NCBI GenBank assembly: GCA_000333855.2
Contig: CM007319.1
Span: forward strand, 399,020 to 463,019
Origin: Endotrypanum monterogeii
Lineage: Eukaryota > Euglenozoa > Kinetoplastea > Trypanosomatida > Trypanosomatidae
DNA length: 64,000 nucleotides
Direction of reading: 5' to 3'
Shown: piece by piece, positions 9,745 to 19,794 of the stretch
How the letters are laid out: each line of letters opens with the position of its first letter
How positions within the stretch are numbered: position 1 is the stretch's first letter
Made by a program: the position numbers and the translations under genes
Notes under the pieces: generated by a model
Seen by the model: the letters and a program-made list of their open reading frames with translations, nothing else
The model's database searches: none
Told to the model about the DNA's origin: nothing

Positions 9745-11583
9745 ATGGACGCTTTGTCTGACGAGTCTGTGCGTCGTCGGAACAACAGCGCCAACGCGCG
9801 CTCCACCTCGGCGTCAGCAACAGCTGTTGACAGCCACAGTCGCCGAGGCGGCCGCTCCGTTGTCAGTCGCCAGCATCCCTCCTCCTCTATCGCGCCGCGT
9901 CGTGTCCTCGTGGTGTGCACTGGGCTTTTGTTGCTGCTGTGCGTGTGGATTGGGTATCGCAGCAGCGAAACGAGTGAAGAAAGCCGACAGTGGTGGTGGA
10001 TATTGCCTTCGTCCCGAGGTGCGACCTCTTCCATCCCCTCCCCTGCTCCTCGCCTCACCTCGACCTCTGCGAAATCCCAACCAAGCACACATCAGACCCA
10101 AGCTGCAGCCTCCTCACTCGGTCGTGTCATCATCATCGGTGGCGGACTTGCGGGACAGTCCGCTGCCATCCAAGCAGTCCACGATGGCGCTAAGGAAGTT
10201 GTTCTCATCGAAAAGGAAGCGCGGCTGGGCGGCAATAGCGCCAAGGCCACATCTGGCATCAACGGCTGGGGAACGGAAGTGCAAAAGGCCGCTGGCGTGG
10301 ACGACAGCGGTGACCTCTTTGAGAAGGACACGCTCGCCTCGGGCAGGGGTGGCACCTGTCAACCAGAACTTGTACGAACGCTGTCGGATCACAGTGCTGA
10401 AGCTATTGAGTGGCTTACCTCGTTTGGCATCCCGCTGACAACCCTCACACAGCTCGGTGGTGCGAGTCGCAAGCGATGCCACCGTGCCCCAGACAGGCCG
10501 GACGGGACACCACTACCTATCGGCTTCACGATTGTGCGAGCGCTGGAGAACCACCTTCGCACAAACTTGTCCAGGGTGGTGCGTATCGAAACCAATGCGC
10601 GCCTCATCTCACTGATTCACAGTAAGGAACACGGTACGGATATGGTGCGCGGCATCACATACGCCACACAAACTGATAATGGAGAGACGCAGAATCGCGA
10701 ACTTCACGCCGATGCGGTCATTCTGGCAACCGGCGGGTTTTCGAACGACCACACGAGCAGTTCGCTGCTGCAGCGTTACGCGCCCCAACTGTCGTCGTTC
10801 CCGACCACGAACGGTGTGTGGGCCACCGGCGATGGTGTCAAGGCAGCGAGTAAGCTAGGTGTGGCGCTGGTAGACATGGACAAGATCCAGCTGCACCCGA
10901 CTGGTCTACTGAACCCGAAAGATCCGAACGCCAAAACGCTTTTCCTTGGCCCCGAGGCGCTGCGTGGCTCTGGCGGTGTGTTGCTGAACAAAAATGGTGA
11001 ACGCTTCGTGAACGAGTTGGACCTGCGCTCTGTGGTCACGGAGGCGATCATTGCGCAGAACAACATTTACCCCGGGACGGAAAGTCGCCGCTACGCGTAC
11101 TGTGTGCTGAACGACGCGGCTGCGGACGCATTTGGTCGCAGCTCTTTGAACTTCTACTGGAAGAAGATGGGCCTGTTTTCGATGGCCGCGGACGTCTCGG
11201 CCCTCGCAACCATCATCGGATGTCCCAAAGAGACCCTGACGCGCACCCTTTCCGAGTATGAAAGGATTTCCCAAGGTTCAGATCCGTGCCCGCTGACAGG
11301 CAAAAAAGTGTTCCCGAACGTCCTCGGTCCCCAAGGACCCTACTACGTCGCCTACGTCACGCCATCAATACATTACACGATGGGTGGCTGCCTCATCTCA
11401 CCGTCGGCAGAGATTCTCAATGAGCAGATGCTGCCGATTGCTGGCCTCTACGGTGCTGGCGAGGTGACTGGCGGCGTGCATGGTGGCAACCGTCTCGGTG
11501 GCAACTCGCTGTTGGAGTGTGTCGTCTTTGGTCGCATTGCTGGCCGTCGAGCTGCACAATATGGCAGCACTGCGGTATCTTAG
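9745..11583 (+). CDS. Membrane-anchored fumarate reductase paralogue (FRD domain only)
   Basis: 612 residues. Residues 1-50 are Ser/Arg-rich, residues ~54-71 are a hydrophobic membrane segment (VLVVCTGLLLLLCVWIGY), 75-120 are a Ser/Pro linker, and ~127-605 are a complete flavocytochrome-c/fumarate reductase domain. It has the FAD motif IIIGGGLAG, LHPTG, RGSGGVLLNKNGERF, HYTMGG and GGNRLGGNSL, so the catalytic core looks intact. It lacks both the ApbE-like and the NADH/flavin-reductase domains of the upstream gene and has no SKI end, so it should need another electron donor (as soluble Osm1-type enzymes do with FADH2/FMNH2) and a different location. The N-terminus could be a signal anchor or mitochondrial inner-membrane signal. 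Long DNA segments match the upstream gene almost perfectly. The start is the only ATG before the hydrophobic segment. Confidence 0.9.
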   Translation: MDALSDESVRRRNNSANARSTSASATAVDSHSRRGGRSVVSRQHPSSSIAPRRVLVVCTGLLLLLCVWIGYRSSETSEESRQWWWILPSSRGATSSIPSPAPRLTSTSAKSQPSTHQTQAAASSLGRVIIIGGGLAGQSAAIQAVHDGAKEVVLIEKEARLGGNSAKATSGINGWGTEVQKAAGVDDSGDLFEKDTLASGRGGTCQPELVRTLSDHSAEAIEWLTSFGIPLTTLTQLGGASRKRCHRAPDRPDGTPLPIGFTIVRALENHLRTNLSRVVRIETNARLISLIHSKEHGTDMVRGITYATQTDNGETQNRELHADAVILATGGFSNDHTSSSLLQRYAPQLSSFPTTNGVWATGDGVKAASKLGVALVDMDKIQLHPTGLLNPKDPNAKTLFLGPEALRGSGGVLLNKNGERFVNELDLRSVVTEAIIAQNNIYPGTESRRYAYCVLNDAAADAFGRSSLNFYWKKMGLFSMAADVSALATIIGCPKETLTRTLSEYERISQGSDPCPLTGKKVFPNVLGPQGPYYVAYVTPSIHYTMGGCLISPSAEILNEQMLPIAGLYGAGEVTGGVHGGNRLGGNSLLECVVFGRIAGRRAAQYGSTAVS

Positions 11584-11830
11584 ACGGACTCATCGAATCC
11601 CGCCCCCCCAAGTTGGGTGCTTCACGCCACCCCGCCGCGCACAGTCGAGCAGAAGTCGTCGTCGGCGTCTCACCCTTGCCTTCGACTTTTTTCACCGATG
11701 ATTTTTTTTTTTCAGTTACTCGTAGCGAATTGGATTCTCTGAGCCTCCCCCTGCCCTTCGGCAAAAGAACGGTTTCCACCCCAAAACACCCTACTGGCAA
11801 TACGGCCCTCAGACCTCGTTCCATTTTCCT
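11584..11830. other. 3' flank of the fumarate reductase paralogue
   Basis: Ordinary intergenic sequence with a T run near 11701-11714. Base composition is normal until about 11830, where the A/C-rich block begins. Confidence 0.5.
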
Positions 11831-12113
11831 TGGCCGCTGCCCCCCTGCCAGGGGGGCGGGCGCCGCCGGCATGAAAATCCCAAGCACGGGGCCCGCCACC
11901 TCCCCCCCCCCCCCGCCAGGATCCCCATCACCCCAACCCCGGAAACCCCCTCTCTACGCGCGGCCAGAGCCCCCCCCCCCCGGGAGATGGGGCAGACGGC
12001 TACTGGCCATGGAGGAAGCCGTGGGGAATTCCGAAAACCAAAAGAGCGCTGCCGCAAACCAAAAATGACAACAGACCGGCTGGGTAGCAAACCCGGGAGC
12101 TAATATAGAACAC

Positions 12114-12519
12114 AAGAAACCAAAAGGAAGAAGTCCCATCATAATACGCACAAACGAAACGCAGCTGCCATTCGTACCCGGAAGGGGGCAAGGGACCCAC
12201 CACCATCCTGGAAATAGAACCCCGAACATCCTGAGGAAAATTCTCCCCGAAAAAAGATATGCAAGCCGGGGAATACAAGCGAAATGTTGTCAGGACACGA
12301 CAAACTGGCAACAGAAAAAAAAAAAGGAGGGCCGCAACCCCTATACTCTCTGGAAAAATGTGAAGGATTATTGCCCGCCACCGCCCTGGAAATCTCATGG
12401 AGAAAACAAAAAATAGTAACTTCCGCTTTGGGGGTGGAAAAAGGAGCGCACTAAAATCAGGAGACGATGAAATATCATTGGATAAGCAAGATGAGATCGC
12501 CCAAACGATGGGGATCCAA
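12114..12519 (+). repeat. Direct repeat unit, copy A (~406 bp)
   Basis: This unit is repeated at 12538-12945 with only a handful of differences (for example G/C near 12195, C/T in the GCAAGC(C/T)GGGG segment, A/G in GACAA(A/G)CTGG, and poly-A length). The two copies flank a gap of N, so the true copy number is unknown. Confidence 0.95.
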
Positions 12520-12535
12520 NNNNNNNNNNNNNNNN
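12520..12535. other. Assembly gap (16 N)
   Basis: Sixteen undetermined bases lie exactly between two near-identical direct repeats. This is the usual sign of a collapsed tandem array; gap length is probably arbitrary. Confidence 0.95.
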
Positions 12536-12537
12536 AA

Positions 12538-12945
12538 AAGAAACCAAAAGGAAGAAGTCCCATCATAATACGCACAAACGAAACGCAGCTGCCATTCGTA
12601 CCCGGAAGGGCGCAAGGGACCCACCACCATCCTGGAAATAGAACCCCGAACATCCTGAGGAAAATTCTCCCCGAAAAAAGATATGCAAGCTGGGGAATAC
12701 AAGCGAAATGTTGTCAGGACACGACAAGCTGGCAACAGAAAAAAAAAAAAGGAAGGGCCGCAACCCCTATGCTCTCTGGAAAAATGTGAAGGATTATTGC
12801 CCGCCACCGCCCTGGAAAGCTCATGGAGAAAACAAAAAATAGTAACTTCCGCTTTGGGGGTGGAAAAAGGAGCGCACTAAAATCAGGAGACGATGAAATA
12901 TCATTGGATAAGCAAGATGAGATCGCCCAAACGATGGGGATCCAA
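12538..12945 (+). repeat. Direct repeat unit, copy B (~408 bp)
   Basis: Near-identical second copy of 12114-12519, ending at the same GGGGATCCAA sequence that abuts the gap in copy A. Sequence after 12945 is unique in this window. Confidence 0.95.
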
Positions 12946-15599
12946 ATGAAAAAATGCTACAGGGCTAGGGCCCAAAGACCGGAACCCTGGGTCAACCATC
13001 GAAAGGCGACACCAAGCGATATTCGAGAAAAACAACCCAACTACAGCACCCAGAGACTCACACAGCATTATTTTGAAAGACAACAAAAGATTCGAGGAAA
13101 AAAAGATTCCAATATTTGACTGAATTTTCAGCAAGTAAACAATTTTACCCGCTAACTTCTTATGCGGCGTGACAAAAGGGTTCTTGGACCGAAGCGGTCT
13201 CCTCACCAGATTGTTTCTACGTAAGGTCAAGTTTTATTGTCCGCTTTTTTCCCCATGAAAACTGACTTCGAATAAAATATAAACGACCTGTTTTGCTGGG
13301 CGCCTGTTTTTGAGATCCCCCCTGTGCGAATGCCAATCTCCCCAGAATACATCAGAAGGGTCCCCATCAACCGCCCACCCCAGCACCGGCGCCAGCGGCA
13401 ACCGGCAGGAAACACAATCTCTACAAATCTTTGGACCATAAGCCTCGCCCTGTTTCACGCTTCAGCGGAATGCCATTCTTTCGGCACCAGTTTCTTCAGA
13501 GCTACCCCTTTCACTATCCCCAAACACTTCACCAATCACAATTCAACCGGCGCCCCCCAACGGCGTATTTATTTGCGTTACGCGCGAATACGAACTCGAT
13601 GCAATCGCACTGCCACGACACGCCACTGGAACACATTACCAGAGCCGAAAGTTTCGATACACAAGTGGAAGTTGAAAAATGGATTGTTCGTGACATCTTC
13701 TTCACAGCCCCTGCTTTACCTAGGCTGCAGAAACAAGGGCCTTCATGGCGCTAGAAAAATTTTTTTTTCCACCGTCGCTAAAACGAAGAAAGACATCTGC
13801 GACGTGGTGATCCCCACTAACCTCTTTTTTTCACCCCAACTGGAAAAGTTGGGCTACAAGGTGAATTGTAGCCAATTGGTGCAATACCAAACAAGCTTAT
13901 GGAGACTCCATCGCCCCAGGCAAGGCACGAGCCCACCATCCGAAACAGCGACAGGCCAAACCCCCCCCAATAACGCCAAGACCACCAGAATTGAGGAGCG
14001 CACAGGCGAGAAAACAAATGCCAACAATCTAGTATTGAGAGACCACACGAGTGGAAATTTGCAATTATCTTCCGAAAATCGATCACCCCCAACACCCCAA
14101 CAACAAGAGAAATACATATGTACAGGTATAAGGATTCTGATTTCCACTATGCAGGGGACTAAAAACACCCCAAATCAAAAAAAAATACGATTTATCCACA
14201 CACAGTACTCTCGCAAAAAAGGATTCGCTGAATTTGCAATCAAGAGTTTCAAGTAGTTTTGATACCAGCTCCGGGTCAGGGGGAAATGTGTTGAATCCAA
14301 AAAAATGGCGCATTCACTTTTGCACATTTGGCGTCGTTCTCGGTTTTCTGGCAGTAACATTGGATATCTACAGACTGCGAGGAGGCTGAACATAATGGGG
14401 AACACGGGGAGAACATATGTGTGTGCATTCGGGGAAACTAACAACAGGTTATGTTTTTTCATCTTGTGACCATTGCGGCATGCTGTCGACAAATCGAGGG
14501 ATGGAGTGTGCCGCGGGGGCGCCGATAAATACGAATTTCATCTGCTTGACATTTTCGAGAGAAAAAAACCTCCTGTGGGCTGACAACCGAGTAGTCTGCA
14601 CCCAGAACTGTGGTTCCTACAAGAAAAATTGCTTCGGTTCTTTCTCAGCTACATTTTTCGAACCGATGTGGTTGACATACCCGCTTCCAGGGCATCTCCC
14701 TCCCACACCGGGCCTGCGCCAAATGCAACTTTATCGGGACCCATTCAAAACAACTACAATGGAGAAACGCGAGAATCCAATATCGAGACATGACGAAATT
14801 AAGAACGCGGAAACCAGTCAAGGTTACTTCCCTTGTATTAAAGCATCACACTGGCACCCACCACCGAGGATATTTTGAATATCCACAAATGTGCCGTCCA
14901 TTTGTGCTGGTGGCGCTGCCCTTCTGGCATGTAGCTCGGGAAACTTTCCAGAAGTTCTTCAAAAAAAATGGAACCTGGTAGCGGGAGGTTTAACCGTGCT
15001 TGGATACGGATTAGTATGCCCTTATCACATGGGTTGAGGCTTTTACCAGGGTACACGTCTACTGGTTGTGGATGCAGATTGGGAAAATGTGTTTGCAAGA
15101 AAATAGTACTTTTTTTTTCAAGTTTAATCTCCTTTTTTCTGATCGTAGACAATTTGTTCGCAGCAAAAATTGTCAATTGGCCGAATAGTTTGGTAGATCT
15201 AAGAGAAAAAAAACGCGGGTATATGTTTCTGGTGGCGCCTGCGGCGGGTTGTGGGTTTTTGCTGGTGGGTGCGCCTGCCGGTGGTGGCGGGGGGGGCTTC
15301 GCCGCTCCCCCCCCTTCCGCGGCCCGGGGGCCGAGGCCCAGAGGTATTTGACGCCACCGCCCCCATGATTATTGAGTTACCGACAAGAAAGTCGTTTTAC
15401 GTCACGGTTACTGTCTCAAGAAGCCCACCATTCAGGGTTGTTGCACATTATCGTCTTCGGATAGCTTGCTTTCATCATTCTGTTGCTAATATTTCGCGGA
15501 CGCTGCGTAACGCAGACCCTAGGGTAATCTCTTTGCAATATTCGGACGCAAGAAAAAAGTCTGGTTGCTTCAAAAAATGTTTTCTATGCCTTAAAAAAA

Positions 15600-16640
15600 A
15601 ACGGTTTGAAGCGCGTCTGCGTTGCTTCCTTTGCATTTTGTTTTTTTCCTTGTGTCGGTGGGCTTTGCTATGGTTGGTTGTTGTCTCGCTGTTTGTGGTG
15701 GTGCGTTTTTTCGTGGTGCGGGGCCTTGTTTCAATTTTTATCGTTTTCTGTTTGGTGGTGTCGTGCTTCCGGTGCTCTCTGGGGAAAATTTGTGTAGAGG
15801 TGCACTCCGTCGGTGAGCGATGGTCTGGGTGTTTATGGTCGGGTATGTCTTTTTTTGACGCCGTTCCAAAGAGAGGCTGTTGGCAGGCATTCAAAATATT
15901 CGGTTGGTCACGTTTTTGAGTGACTTGTTTTCGCTGGCTTGTATGTGGTGTGCGGATGCGTGCCAAGGCTGAGCTTATATGTTTGTCGTCGTTTCGGTGG
16001 CTCCGTTGGGTGTGCTTTTGCCGTTTGTCTTCGCTGGCGGTGCGCTTGCCACAGGCGACTGGCCTTCCGTGCTTTTGGTTCCTGTAACTTGGTGTGGGAA
16101 TTTTGCCCCGGGTGTGTGGGGTGTTTGGCGCTGGTGTGTGCGGCTGTGCTTTTTGGTGCGGGACGGCCGCTGGGTGGCCGGGCAGGCCCCCCTGTCCATT
16201 GGTCCCCGCGGGGGGGGGGATCGGGAGGCTTTTTCTTTCGGTTGGCGGCGCGTCCGGCCGTGTGTGTGTCTGTGGGGGAGGGGGGGGGATGCCGGCTGCT
16301 TTTCCCCGCCCTTGCGGTTTTCTGGGTATAGAGGTCCCGGTTTTGGCCAACGGTATCGTTACTTTAGCCGCTGTTAGGTTTTTCCGGCTCTCTGTTGACA
16401 AGGGGTTTTTCGTTTTGCTGGATCTGCTTTTCTGTTTGGCTTCGTGGGTCGCTCGGCGCGCTTGGCTCTGGGGAGTTACCAGCGAAGTGAGGGAACTTCT
16501 CGCCGCGCTCTACAAATGCTGCTGGTGGGGTGCGTGGTGGGTCTGTTTGGGGGGGGGGGCCTATTTTTTTTGAGGGGCTTATTTTTTTGGGGTTGGCTGG
16601 GATCGGCTTGGGGGGTGCGTTTTGCGGCGGGGACTCGCCA
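15600..16640. other. G/T-rich arm of the asymmetric block
   Basis: The + strand is strongly enriched in G and T and poor in A. G runs of 6-10 occur at about 16209-16218, 16274-16288 and 16549-16558; another G run with C-rich partner lies at 15290-15345. No coding signal separates from composition. Confidence 0.75.
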
Positions 16641-17259
16641 GGTGCCAGTTGGAAATCTGTTTTTGCACAGTGAACGAAGTGAACGACGAGGCTTTTGCTT
16701 CATCTCCTTTTATCCGCGTGTTGGGAGGAAGCTTTCTTTGTGAACTGCGCGACTTTTCTTAGGAGTGCCCCAGAGGACTTAGCTCGGCGCTGAAAGATCG
16801 TCAGGGACGATGCCCTAGTGAGTTGATGGTCAACATATGGAGAGTATTTTCTGATGAGGTCTAAACGCAAGAGCTGGTGTCTATTGCAGACCCAAGAACG
16901 TGGTCGATGTCGCAACGAAAGTTTTCAACTGCACCATCGAGAAATTGTCTGACGAAGCAAGTGTTGTAGCACAACAGCAAGCTTTCAGCAACATAAATAA
17001 ATAAATATCTATTTTCACAACTCTGTGATAAGTTTTGTTGTAGGGCAGAAGTTTTGCCCATCTGAAGTCAGTGACGTCATCCACTGCTGTCGGCTACGTG
17101 CGTGCAAAGAACCACGTCCTCATGAGCACCAGAGTAATGAGGCGCTCTGAAAAAAAAAAAATGTTTAATATTCTTTACTTACCTAACAACATTTTTTTCA
17201 TCTTCACTCCTCCCACTACATTTTTTCCTCAAGGATGAAAATAAAGATAATAGGCAAAC
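16641..17259. other. Intergenic region and 5' UTR of the DEAH helicase
   Basis: Composition returns to normal and becomes AT-richer. A poly-A run (about 17149-17160) is followed by T-rich tracts (17190-17230) that could serve as the trans-splicing pyrimidine tract. The ATG-free 60 bp before 17260 include AG dinucleotides suitable as acceptors. No gene seen. Confidence 0.6.
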
Positions 17260-19377
17260 ATGGAAGCAAAGAATGGTAGTCGCAATCCTTTAACGGGAAG
17301 GCAATACAGTTCCCGCTATTTCACTCTCTTGAAGGGGCGCGAGCGACTTCCTATTTTTGCTGCCAAGTCTCGTATTCAAAATTTGGTGAAACGGTATCAA
17401 ACCTTACTTCTCGTCGGCGAAACTGGCAGTGGAAAAACAACTCAGGTTCCACAGTACATTCTGGAATTGAATCCAGAGCGCGGGATCGCTTGCACACAAC
17501 CCCGTCGTGTTGCGGCGACGAGCGTCAGTGAGCGCGTGGCTGAAGAGATGGACGTCGTGCTTGGCGAGGAAGTGGGCTATTCTATTCGGTTCGACGATAA
17601 GAGTTCTGAAAAAACACGCCTAAAATATCTTACAGATGGTATGCTTCTTCGTGAGGCAATGACAGACCCGTTATTGAGCCGATACAGTGTGATTGTCCTT
17701 GATGAGGCACACGAGCGTACCGTGTCAACCGACATTTTGATCGGCACATTAAAAGAGCTTCTTCCAAAGCGACCAGATCTTCGCATCGTAGTGATGTCTG
17801 CGACCCTTGAAGAGAAGCGCTTTCAGGAGTACTTTTCCGAAGCACCGCTGGTCCATATATCCGGTCGTATGTATGGTGTTGAAGTCTATAACTCCAAGGC
17901 ACCCGAAGCTAACTACGTGGAGGCTGCTATTCGCACAGCAACGCAGATTCATCTTTACGAGGGCGAGGGTGACATTCTTATTTTCTTGACTGGAGAGGAT
18001 GAGATTGAGACAACTGTGGAGCGGCTACAGAGCGGAATACGGATGGCAGAGCACAGCAGCGCAAATTGCCACCACGGACCCGTTGCAGTTTTGCCCTTAT
18101 ATTCTGCCCTACCCCCATCACAACAGCGAAAGGTGTTTCAGACAGTCCCTGAAGGAACGCGCAAGGTAGTTGTAGCGACAAATGTAGCGGAAACTTCCTT
18201 GACAATCGACGGAGTCGTTTTCGTGATCGATTGCGGCTTTTCAAAGCAGAAAGTTTTTAACCCAAAACTCCGAGTTGAGTCTCTGCTTGTAACGCCGATT
18301 AGTCAAGCAAGTGCTCGACAGCGCTGCGGTCGCGCTGGGCGTACCAGGCCAGGCAAGTGTTTTCGACTTTACACAGCAAAATCATTTCACAGCGCTCTCC
18401 AGCCCAATACTTACCCTGAAATTCTTCGTTGCAATCTTGGCAGTATTGTGTTGCATATGAAAAAAATGGGAATAGAGGATTTGGTCAATTTCGACTTTGT
18501 GGAACCACCAGCCCCGGAAACGCTCATGCGCGCATTGGAATTGCTCAACTACCTAGGCGCTCTGGACGACGACGGTAATCTCACTGAGGAGGGGAGTTTA
18601 ATGTCGGAATTCCCTGTGGACCCCGAAATGGCATCTATGCTTTTTCATAGCCCTAAATTCAGATCCTCTGACGATGTTGCTCGAATTTGCGCAATGCTTT
18701 CAGTGCAGAATCCATTTATCACTCCTTCGAATGATCAACGAGGTCGTGCGATGCGGTGCCGCGAACAGTTTTATCATCCAACGGGGGATCACATTGCTTA
18801 TCTGAACGTCTTCAATTCATTCTATGAAGCGAGTAATCAAAGCAGTTCATGGTGCACTGAGAATTACATTAATCCCCGGGTGATGAAACAGGCGGTCAAC
18901 ATTTATCGCCAACTTGTTGGAATCATGCATCGTCTTAATTTACCAATTTGCAGCACATATACCGCACAGCAGCGACGGTCACAAAGCGGTGAAGTCACAG
19001 CGGAGCTAGAATTCGCGAACGATCTGCGTCGTGCCATCGTGAAGGGGTATTTCACAAAGGTGGCGCTCTCTCTTCCGACAAAGCACCAGTTCATGACACT
19101 CAAAGATGACGTGAAATGCCTTCTTTTTCCATCAACCTACCTGAACCGCCGTCCCAAATTTGTGGTGTTTAACGAGCTAGTTCTCACTAGCAACACCTAT
19201 ATCAGAACTGTAACCGCTGTTTCCGAAGACTGGCTGCTCGAGTCAAGCCCTTCTTATTTTGCCCAAGATGAATTCGAGGGCGTTACGAAACAAGTTTTTG
19301 ATGAAATTTTTCGTAGGCAGGGCAAGGAAAAAGAGCGTCGATCGAAGCGAGCACGGTCACTTACCGATGATGATTAG
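17260..19377 (+). CDS. PRP43: DEAH-box ATP-dependent RNA helicase, Prp43/DHX15 type
   Basis: 705 residues, the usual length for Prp43. Motif I GETGSGKT is at 53-60, DEAH at 148-151, SAT at 180-182, FLTGEDEIE near 245, and motif VI QRCGRAGR at 354-361. These are followed by winged-helix, ratchet and OB-fold regions, including a late NELVLTSNTYIRTVT segment that closely resembles the OB-fold end of Prp43. Prp43 releases the intron lariat from spent spliceosomes and acts in ribosome biogenesis; in trypanosomatids trans-splicing also needs spliceosome recycling. The basic C-terminal tail (KEKERRSKRARS) may be a nuclear signal. The long N-terminal extension of Prp22/Prp16 is absent, which favours Prp43. 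The start ATG is the first in frame and gives a normal-length N-terminus. Confidence 0.9.
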   Translation: MEAKNGSRNPLTGRQYSSRYFTLLKGRERLPIFAAKSRIQNLVKRYQTLLLVGETGSGKTTQVPQYILELNPERGIACTQPRRVAATSVSERVAEEMDVVLGEEVGYSIRFDDKSSEKTRLKYLTDGMLLREAMTDPLLSRYSVIVLDEAHERTVSTDILIGTLKELLPKRPDLRIVVMSATLEEKRFQEYFSEAPLVHISGRMYGVEVYNSKAPEANYVEAAIRTATQIHLYEGEGDILIFLTGEDEIETTVERLQSGIRMAEHSSANCHHGPVAVLPLYSALPPSQQRKVFQTVPEGTRKVVVATNVAETSLTIDGVVFVIDCGFSKQKVFNPKLRVESLLVTPISQASARQRCGRAGRTRPGKCFRLYTAKSFHSALQPNTYPEILRCNLGSIVLHMKKMGIEDLVNFDFVEPPAPETLMRALELLNYLGALDDDGNLTEEGSLMSEFPVDPEMASMLFHSPKFRSSDDVARICAMLSVQNPFITPSNDQRGRAMRCREQFYHPTGDHIAYLNVFNSFYEASNQSSSWCTENYINPRVMKQAVNIYRQLVGIMHRLNLPICSTYTAQQRRSQSGEVTAELEFANDLRRAIVKGYFTKVALSLPTKHQFMTLKDDVKCLLFPSTYLNRRPKFVVFNELVLTSNTYIRTVTAVSEDWLLESSPSYFAQDEFEGVTKQVFDEIFRRQGKEKERRSKRARSLTDDD

Positions 19378-19794
19378 ACCCCCAAATTTCTAAACACAAA
19401 AACGTGTGGTCTGTAAATCTTTAATTGTTCTCATTAAATGATATATTGCCTGTCTATCCATAGCGTTACAGCGTTTAATATGACAAATGAACTAATACGA
19501 AAAAAACAATGATGAGGTTTTCAAACATCGTGATTGGTTCGACGCCTCCTGTATTCGTTGCTTTTATGGAGGTCCTGTCATGAACTCTTTTTCAAAATAG
19601 TTATGAGTCTCAACGTTGGCAGTTTTTCATGTTCCAGAGCGTGCAAGTTTCATCTCATGAAACAGAAAAAATTACCTTTTTTTTTGATTCTTTGTCTTGC
19701 CTTTCCCTGTGCCTATTTTTTTGTTTTCACACACCCTTCCGCATACACACCGGTTCAAGTTTCTCAGTCTTTAGTTTTCAATCGAAAGGACAAA
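19378..19794. other. Intergenic region
   Basis: AT-rich spacer with a T tract near 19676-19685 and CT-rich sequence to 19740, probably the trans-splicing signal of the next gene. An in-frame ORF extends upstream of 19795 but lacks a signal-peptide logic and is likely UTR. Confidence 0.55.

Larger units (their letters stand above)
11830..14260. other. A/C-rich arm of the asymmetric block
   Basis: The + strand is depleted in T and has C8 to C14 runs near 11900-11990 and 13960-13970. It contains the ~408 bp duplicated unit and a 16 N assembly gap. No similarity to flanking genes is visible. Confidence 0.75.
11830..16640. other. Gene-free block with mirror-image strand asymmetry
   Basis: About 4.8 kb unlike the rest of the window. 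The left half is A/C-rich and T-poor on the + strand (2 T in 60 bases at 13921-13980), the right half is G/T-rich and A-poor (4 A in 60 bases at 16081-16140), and 14300-15550 is balanced. Because stop codons need T and A, both halves are open in several frames by composition alone: about 310 codons at 13324-14256 (+) and 308 at 15475-16401 (-). Their products are Thr/Pro/Lys/Asn/His-rich with no domain I recognise, and the opposite strand is equally open with hydrophobic Trp/Gly/Val-rich products. I therefore do not call genes. The skew pattern, C over G then G over C, is the form seen around a replication origin, but an unknown repeat element or satellite is also possible. Confidence 0.7.

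Noticed and set aside
15475..16401. 308-codon minus-strand ORF rich in Thr, Pro, Lys, His
   Set aside because: The strand is T-poor, so stop codons are rare and all frames open; the product shows no domain. Treated as composition effect pending homology search.
16580..16610. Similarity to the universal minicircle sequence GGGGTTGGTGTA
   Set aside because: The best stretch (GGGGTTGGCTGG) matches 9 of 12 positions only, in G/T-rich DNA where this is expected by chance.
11830..16640. Kinetoplast maxicircle or minicircle insert
   Set aside because: Kinetoplast DNA is AT-rich and cryptogenes are purine-rich and T-poor with few C; this block is C-rich or G/T-rich with much higher GC.
19530..19560. 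tRNA B-box-like sequence GGTTCGACGCC
   Set aside because: No A box or cloverleaf can be drawn around it.
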